Assembly (NCBI RefSeq): GCF_963583255.1
Contig: NC_084811.1
Span: forward strand, 13,596,088-13,660,087
DNA: 64,000 nt
Reading direction: 5' to 3'
From: Pyrus communis
Taxonomy: Eukaryota > Streptophyta > Magnoliopsida > Rosales > Rosaceae
Of this stretch, positions 58,002 to 64,000 are shown in pieces. The notes under the pieces were generated by a model. That model made no database searches. It had not been told where the DNA came from and saw only the letters and a program-made list of their open reading frames with translations. The number at the start of each line of letters is the position of its first letter. Position 1 is the stretch's first letter. The position numbers and the translations under genes were made by a program.

Positions 58002-60575
58002 TGATAGGAGCATATTCATGCGACTTAAATAGCTTGTTCTCGTGCATTTACGTTATGTTTCTTTAGTTATTTTAGTACTTTAAGCTATTTTCGTGTGTTT
58101 GTAGGTCCAAAGGGCTAAAGGAGCAAAAAGATGCATTTTGGAGACTTTTGGAGCACTTTTGGGCTAAGGACGGATAGCTTATGCTTGAAGCCAAAGTGTT
58201 GGACGAAATTGAAGACCTAATTAAAGACCAAAGTGTTGGAACCTTGTTCCCTTTAGTTTTAGGACATTTAAACCTTTCCTTTATCCTTAGCCATGCATAA
58301 CATTCCAACATTCCACACTATCACATATCATACATCACATATCACTTATCACATATCATTCACCACTTATCATATCATACACTCAATCACTTATCACATA
58401 TCACTTATCACACACCACATATCACTTATCACATATCACTTACCACTTATCATTCACCACATATCATTCACCACTTATCATATCATACATTCATTTATCA
58501 CTTATCATAATCATTCACTTATCACTTAACATATCATAAACTTATCACTTATCACTCATAATCACCTACAACATCCACCTACTTCACCTACAACATCCAC
58601 CTACTTCACCTACAACCTCCACTTACTTCACCAACCTCACACACTTACTTCACCTACAAATGACATAGCCATATGTTCCCTCCACTACTCCTATAAATAC
58701 CCTTGCATTCATTCATTCATGGACATCTCATTTCATACACAACACACCATTTTTCCATTTCCCTTGTAATCCAAACACCATTTTTCCATTTCCCTATTAA
58801 TCCAAACACCACTCCCCAAACCATTCACACCATCAAACTATCCTTAGACCTTGTGCTACAACAACGAGGAAGAGAAGAGTGCCTAAACGTTCATACAATT
58901 CAAGTTTGAGTTGTTGGAATGTTTAGGTGTTTCTTTGATTTCAATGTTTAAATTCAATTCTCTTTGTTTGTACGTATGAGGAATGGAAGAGAAGAGTGCC
59001 TAAACGTTCATACAATTCAAGTTTGAGTTGTTGGAATGTTTAGGTATTTCTTTGATTTCAAAGTTATAATAAACTAAACCCCCTTTAGCTAGGGGGTGAT
59101 TCGAAATATATGTTTATGCTTGCATTTTGATTTGATTACTTCTAATTGCATTTCATAAGTTGTTGATTCAATTTGTTTAACCGTTTGATTGATAACTTAT
59201 TTATGTATGTTTATTAAGAATGCGCGCTTAATTTTCATGCATGAATATGACGCTAGAATATAAGTGATTTTCACCTAATCGTTATGAACTTATATTCACA
59301 AGTAGTGGAGGTTGCTTATAAACAATCGCGTTAAATGAATTCTTGGCACGAGTTTCATGCTCATCATAGTAACGAATGCCTCGTCAACACTTATAGTTTT
59401 CATAATGCTTAATGATCTTTGATTGTATCTTTATTGTGCTGTTCACGTAAAGGACTTTTGGAGAATGTTGTGAATTGCGTTGCGCTAACCCATCCAATTC
59501 ATTAACTTAAGGAAAACTTGACGGTTAATTTAAGCGGACCTAATTAACTCGGGGTGATGAGTTTCATAATTTATTGAAATGTAATTGGAAATCTTTTTAT
59601 TATGCAAGTGTAACATATGTGGAGATGAACCCCGTAGCTAACTTTCCATCCATTTGTTCTTTCTTTTCTTGTTTCTGTTTTCATGTTTAATTTAACTTGT
59701 TATTCAATTATGTTAAACATGTGAAACTAATTTCTTTTTAGTTAGAGGCGAATTTGAAGCCATGGACATATGTTGGTTATGATTTGATTTACTCCAGTTA
59801 TGAATTCATGAACTTTAGATGTGGGTTACTTTTCTGTTTTGATTAAGAACTTGTTTATGTATGTGGGTTGAGGGTCGACACTTAATTTGCATGCCTAAGA
59901 CTTGATGCTAGGATATAAGGGAATTTCACCTAATCGTTATGAACTTATATTCATGAGTAGTAAAAATCGCTAGTCACGATTGTGTTTAGTAAACCCTAGG
60001 CTGGATTAACATGCGTATTCCATAGTTATGAATGCCTAGTCAATGTTTATGATTTCCGTTGAACTTAATGATCTTTGTTGAATGTCTCTATCATGCGTAT
60101 TCCATGTGAGAGACTTTGATTAGGAATAATTTGGTTGTAATGCGTATCCCATTCAATCCAATGAATCTAGGGAAATCTGAAGGTTAATTTAAGCGGACCT
60201 AATTAACTTGGAGCATTGTCATTCATCGTTTGTTGAAGTCATAACTGGGAGTCAAATTATATGCTTATGTTCATGTGTGGATAAGGAACCCTCTAACTAG
60301 TTTTTCTTCATTCTATTCCATCAATTTCGTTTGTACAATCTGTTTTGTTTCCAAGTTTCTATTTTAGTTTAATTTCGTCCAAAACCAATCCCCCATTTAT
60401 TTTAAAGTGTTAGATTAGTTAGAAATACATTCATATTGTTATTTTACGTTTTTGAGTCAAATCCAAGTGATTAACAATCCCTCCTAATCCCCGGTCCAGA
60501 ACGATCCCTACTTATACATATACTACAATTTGACGAAAAGAGGGTTTAATTTGTGTGCGTATAAATCTCGCATCA
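58002..60575 (+). repeat. 5' LTR of element I, enlarged by an internal duplication
   Basis: 2574 bp, about 600 bp longer than the LTRs of A. A block at about 59065-59650 (TTTAGCTAGGGG... to CCCCGTAGCTAAC) is followed by a diverged second version at about 59715-60300 (TTTTTAGTTAGAGGCG... to CCCTCTAACTAG). A roughly 105-bp duplication lies at about 58880-59060. Confidence 0.85.
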
Positions 60576-60580
60576 AATTT

Positions 60581-60598
60581 TGGCGCCATTGCCGGGGA
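60581..60598 (+). promoter_or_regulatory. tRNA-Asp primer-binding site of element I
   Basis: TGGCGCCATTGCCGGGGA, one mismatch (G to A) against the element A site. Confidence 0.85.
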
Positions 60599-60687
60599 TT
60601 AGAAAATTTGCTAATCCCTTGGATTGTTTGTTTCTGTATTGTCTTTTAGATTTAGTTTTTATTTGTGTTTTGTTTGTTAAGAACAAC

Positions 60688-61773
60688 ATGGCACTTGATA
60701 ACGCTTCTCTTTTGTCACAGCTCATGGAAAGGTCCCAAATGCAAAGAGTTGATATATCTAATCTTCAATCAAGGAATAACGTGTTTTCCAATACTTACAA
60801 TTCGGATTGGAGTGATCATTCAAACTCTATGTGGTGGGAACCTCAAAATGCTCAACAAGGAGGATATTGGCAGCCACCACAACCTCATATTCAATATGCC
60901 CAACCAAACTCAAGTTCGTCAATAGATTATAATCAAAAGCTTAATGAATTAATTTGTTTGGTTCAGGGCTCACAAAATCAAGACAATGAGGCTCAACAAG
61001 AAGGATATTGGCAGCCATATGAGGAGTTCTATTCAACGCCTATGCAGCCACCACAAAGGTTGGACCACTTGGATAAGAAAATTGGGCAGATCGCGGAGTT
61101 CGTAGGACAGTTTCGAGACCAAGGCGAACTCCCTAGTTCAACCATTGCAAATCAGAAGGGAGAATTTGAAAACACCAATGCTATCATGTTGAGAAGTGAC
61201 AAGGAGGTTGGAACGGACCCTCAACCATCAAAATCAAATCACAAGGAAGAGGAATACACCCAACCCACGGAAAGGGTGGAAACACCTTTACCGGAGGCAC
61301 CTATTGCTCCTATACCATCTAATACAGGTATGGTTGTTCCAAATTTCATTATTTTTAACCCCGTTCCAACAAGTATCCCTATTCCTTGCAGATTCATGAC
61401 TTCCAAGGAAGAAGAAGGTGAAAAAGACATCTTGGAAGCCCTTTCAAAGGTGACAAGTAGGGAATGTCATGAATTCATCAAAGAGGACGTTCTTGAAACC
61501 ACAAAATCCAAAGAAGTTAAATTTGATGACATTGGACAAGTCATAACCATCACTTGCAATCTGGCCAAGTCCAATATCCCTGAAACTTTCAAAGGAGTGG
61601 TGTTTGTCATTGAGTTCTTGTCGGACAAAACAAGTAAGTTTTTTTCAAATTCCTTTACATTTTATACTAACTTGCTGTTTTTTATGAATCAGGCACCTAC
61701 ACTAGAATTCAAACCATTGCCGGTTCACTTCAAGTATCACCTTCCATTCAAGGACCAATTCCATGCCGTTTGA
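60688..61773 (+). CDS. Truncated gag-derived protein of element I (361 aa)
   Basis: Near-identical to the element A frame (25725-26810). I noted only a few replacements, such as Gln to Lys in DHLDKKIGQIAEF, Lys to Glu in the HKEEEYTQP segment and Met to Ile in APIPSN. The same fusion of the Gln/Pro-rich and heptad parts of gag to the pre-RT linker (APTLEFKPLPVHFKYH) shows that the deletion happened before A and I separated. No zinc knuckle, protease or polymerase motif. Starts at MALDNASLL as in A. Confidence 0.75.
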   Translation: MALDNASLLSQLMERSQMQRVDISNLQSRNNVFSNTYNSDWSDHSNSMWWEPQNAQQGGYWQPPQPHIQYAQPNSSSSIDYNQKLNELICLVQGSQNQDNEAQQEGYWQPYEEFYSTPMQPPQRLDHLDKKIGQIAEFVGQFRDQGELPSSTIANQKGEFENTNAIMLRSDKEVGTDPQPSKSNHKEEEYTQPTERVETPLPEAPIAPIPSNTGMVVPNFIIFNPVPTSIPIPCRFMTSKEEEGEKDILEALSKVTSRECHEFIKEDVLETTKSKEVKFDDIGQVITITCNLAKSNIPETFKGVVFVIEFLSDKTSKFFSNSFTFYTNLLFFMNQAPTLEFKPLPVHFKYHLPFKDQFHAV

Positions 61774-61789
61774 TTTTATTTATCTTAAT

Positions 61790-61814
61790 AAAAAAAAAAA
61801 AAAAAAAAAAAAAA
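61790..61814 (+). repeat. A tract, element I
   Basis: Uninterrupted A run of about 25 nt between the gag fragment and the antisense gene, equivalent to the tracts in A and G. Confidence 0.75.
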
Positions 61815-61852
61815 GAGATAGAAAGATACTAAACATGGAGAAAGGTGGAGCT

Positions 61853-62533
61853 TCACAAAGGTTGTTTGCGTGAAGCCCCACTACGAGGCGCAGAAGCGGA
61901 AGGCATAGAAGCGGGAGGCATAGGAGCGGAAGCCATCGGAGCGGAAGCCATCGGAGCAGGAGGCATCGGAGCTAGAGCATTCCAGGCCTCAATACTTGGC
62001 CAAGCGCTGGATGACCCAGGAAAAAGGTGCCTCTGGAGATAAGACGCAAGCCTTTGACGGTCACTGTGAATTCGACCCTCAGATTCTTGCAGCTCATCAA
62101 GCTTCCTCTTCATCCCCGACGAATAGTTATTTGCAAGCACATGCAAACTTCTATTCTCGTACTTAAGCTGCTGGATCTCTTGCTTAAGTCTTTCCACCTC
62201 TGCCATCAACGATTCCACTTGGCGGGACCGAGCAAGCAGGCGTTGGCCCATGTTGGACACAGAACTTGCACACTGAACACTAAGTGCGAGGGACTCTTGA
62301 ACGGCCAACTCATCGGACCGTCCTGACAGCAGCCTACTATCTTTTGGAGTGAGGAGGTTTTTAGCTACTATTGTAGCTGTTGTGGCGTCCTGCATCACAG
62401 AGTCTTCACTTGAAAGAGGACCGTTAGAAGATAAAAAAGAAGGGCGCCATACATTACCTTGACGGGGCGCAACCGGATCGCTGCTGAGACTCAAATCTAA
62501 ACTAAGGTTCGATGAGTTTGCCATTTTTTTCAA
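61853..62533 (-). CDS. Antisense gene of element I: coiled-coil protein, 224-226 aa, unknown function
   Basis: Third copy of the antisense gene. The frame opens two codons earlier (MKKMANSSN), but the ATG shared with A and G, at 62527-62525, is the likelier start. The tail carries extra APMAS units compared with A (APMASAPMASAPMPP), an expansion of the low-complexity repeat. The coiled coil (AEVERLKQEIQQLKYENRSL) and RLASYLQRHLFPG block are unchanged from A. The TATA box is at about 62642-62650 (minus strand). Function is not recognised. Confidence 0.75.
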   Translation of the reverse strand: MKKMANSSNLSLDLSLSSDPVAPRQGNVWRPSFLSSNGPLSSEDSVMQDATTATIVAKNLLTPKDSRLLSGRSDELAVQESLALSVQCASSVSNMGQRLLARSRQVESLMAEVERLKQEIQQLKYENRSLHVLANNYSSGMKRKLDELQESEGRIHSDRQRLASYLQRHLFPGSSSAWPSIEAWNALAPMPPAPMASAPMASAPMPPASMPSASAPRSGASRKQPL

Positions 62534-63085
62534 AAGTGTTCAAAGAGAAGGGGTGGATGGAGTTAAAATTTCACAAAGGGCTGGAGTCGAGTTTCAGGAA
62601 TGGGAAATCTTCAGAGTGTGTGTGTTGGGGTGATTGATAGCTCTATAAAAAGCCAAGACGACGCGTTCACCGATTCAAAGAGCCGGATTTTCCGGCGTAA
62701 TTTAGGCGACGCTCCCTCGGCTTTTCAAGAAAACGCGTTCAACTTTGTCAAAAGATTTCTGACAAAGCTGAAAACACGTGGAGGCCATCATCGCATCTAC
62801 ACATCTTTAGCCGACAAGCGCAAAGTTCGGCGACGTTTTCTCTGCTTTTTAGAAGACGCGTGCAGCTTTGTCAAAAGGAGCCGCATCTGCACTACCACGT
62901 GTCGTTCAGAAAGCGAAGGGGCGTCGTTTAGAAATCGAAGGGGCGCCTGCTCAGAAATCGAAGAGGCGTATTCAAAGATCGAAGAGGCGCCACTATTTCA
63001 AAGAGCCGGATTTGCGGGATCAAAACGTTTGTCGACAAGGGTAAAAAGTACCACCACTTGATATTATCTCTATATATGTCGACCT
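62534..63085 (-). promoter_or_regulatory. Promoter-like region of the antisense gene (element I)
   Basis: Same layout as 27554-28110: TATA box, paired CTTTGTCAAAAG segments, CCACGTG cores (about 62777 and 62896) and GAAATCGAAGRGGCG repeats (about 62930-62990). Confidence 0.6.
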
Positions 63086-63847
63086 TCATCTTTTATGGCA
63101 GGGCAAACCTGAAGAAAATGCCCAACTCTCCCTCACCTCTGAGGGCGCACTCCCAGCAAAGCCTTTCAAAATACTCAATTCTTTCTTCTTCCCCAAAGAT
63201 GATACCAGATGCCTGGAGTACATATGACCCAGGAGGAAACGGCGGATTGAAGCATGTGCTGATTCATTCACCGCTTCTTCAAAGCAAAGGTATCTCATAT
63301 CATCAAGGTCAAAAGCAAAAATATCTCATATCATGCTTTTTCCCTGTCTTTTTCTTTGTCCTTGTTCTTACTTGCATGGCAAAGTAAAAGAAGCAATCAG
63401 CCGGCACTTGGAGTCAGTCTTCCGATCTGGAGCCAACTGCCTGGAATCTATTCCTGATTGCTTACCTAGCGTTGCTCTCGAGTAGTCATCTTCAACGGTT
63501 GATACACTTCCAGAGAAGGGACCACTCCTGCAAAGATTGAACAAAGAAACAGATAACAGGAGGAAGCTCAGACCTTCGGGGGAAACCAAAAGAACCATCC
63601 TGCTGCCCAGTTCAAGAAGTAGCACAAAGGAAAATCAACGATGGGCAGAAACCAGTTCAAGAGTAAGCCTGTGGAATCACAAAGATCAAAGCCTCAATGC
63701 AATCACCAAGGAGAAGAGGGAATTTACACTCCATAACCAGATTTGCGTCCCTAAACTCTTCTTTTTGTTAATTACATTATGCCATGTTTAAAATGTTTAG
63801 TTGCTTTTTGTGTGTTTACTTATGTTTTGTGTGAATCTATGCTTAAA
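63086..63847. other. Element I interior upstream of the antisense promoter, no gene called
   Basis: Counterpart of 28111-28878 in element A, with the same short unsupported frames. Confidence 0.45.
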
Positions 63848-63886
63848 ACATTGAGGACAATGTTTGATTTAAGTGTGGGGGGGTAA
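63848..63886 (+). promoter_or_regulatory. Internal hairpin plus G-run (central polypurine-like motif), element I
   Basis: ACATTGAGGACAATGT at 63848-63863 followed by TTGATTTAAGTGTGGGGGGG, as in elements A and G. The window ends about 110 bp further on. Confidence 0.55.
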
Positions 63887-64000
63887 CTAAAGTGTTTTGA
63901 TGCAAATTCGTAGGGTTTTATCCACCATAACTTCTAATGTTGTTCCTTGCTGTTTTAAGGTGTTTTTAAGTTGTTTTAGAGTGTTTTAGTGTGTTTTGTT

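Larger units (their letters stand above)
58002..64000 (+). mobile_element. Element I: sister of element A, running off the window
   Basis: 5' LTR 58002-60575, primer site 60581-60598, gag-derived frame, A tract, antisense gene and the hairpin/G-run motif, in the same order as element A and nearly identical in the interior. The 3' part and 3' LTR lie beyond 64000, so completeness and target duplication cannot be judged (left flank CTAGG). Confidence 0.88.

Overview
This is a plant nuclear window. The Cassandra LTRs (5S-RNA-bearing TRIM elements), the tRNA-Asp-primed Athila-type Ty3/gypsy elements and the single intron-rich host gene together point to a woody Rosaceae genome of the apple/pear type. 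The species assignment is inference. Only one intact host gene is visible. Most of the rest is transposable elements nested inside each other.

Layout. 381-1375 is a three-LTR, two-interior tandem Cassandra array. 2272-2834 holds two related foldback MITEs. 3000-3690 is GC-rich debris, possibly an old LTR. 4473-9564 is a nearly complete PIF/Harbinger DNA transposon. It has recognisable terminal inverted repeats and a TGA target duplication, a broken DDE transposase on the + strand, and an open two-exon MYB/trihelix-like ORF1 on the - strand whose intron was hit by a solo Cassandra LTR. 10377-20296 is DPE2 (disproportionating enzyme 2, cytosolic GH77 4-alpha-glucanotransferase). I could assemble its 22 coding exons into an open frame of 978 codons with two N-terminal starch-binding domains and all three GH77 catalytic acids. 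Its fourth intron fits the AT-AC U12 (minor spliceosome) class.

From 22998 to the end of the window lies a nest of Athila-like elements that share the LTR start TGATAGGAGCATAT. Solo LTR B (22998-34040) is split by the complete element A (23701-32617, TSD CAACC). Element C starts at 35818 with an LTR, a tRNA-Asp primer site and a decayed gag-PR-RT. It is interrupted by solo LTR D (38710-42544, minus, TSD CAATG), which itself contains solo LTR E (39275-41201, TSD ATTTT), and then by the minus-strand element G (44641-56522 plus an extra interior piece to about 57941). G carries solo LTR H (50543-52500, TSD AGGAC). A short piece of pol (57942-58001) follows, then element I (58002 to beyond 64000), a sister of A.

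Elements A, G and I all lack a complete pol. Each carries, antisense to its own transcription, the same open frame of about 218-226 codons with a coiled coil and a proline/alanine/serine tail, preceded by its own TATA box and a GC-rich repeat-bearing promoter-like region. This antisense gene, the conserved internal ACATTGAGGACAATGT + G-run motif, the U12 intron of DPE2 and the Cassandra array are the points most worth following up. Exon joins, repeat families and target duplications were read by eye without alignment or database searches.
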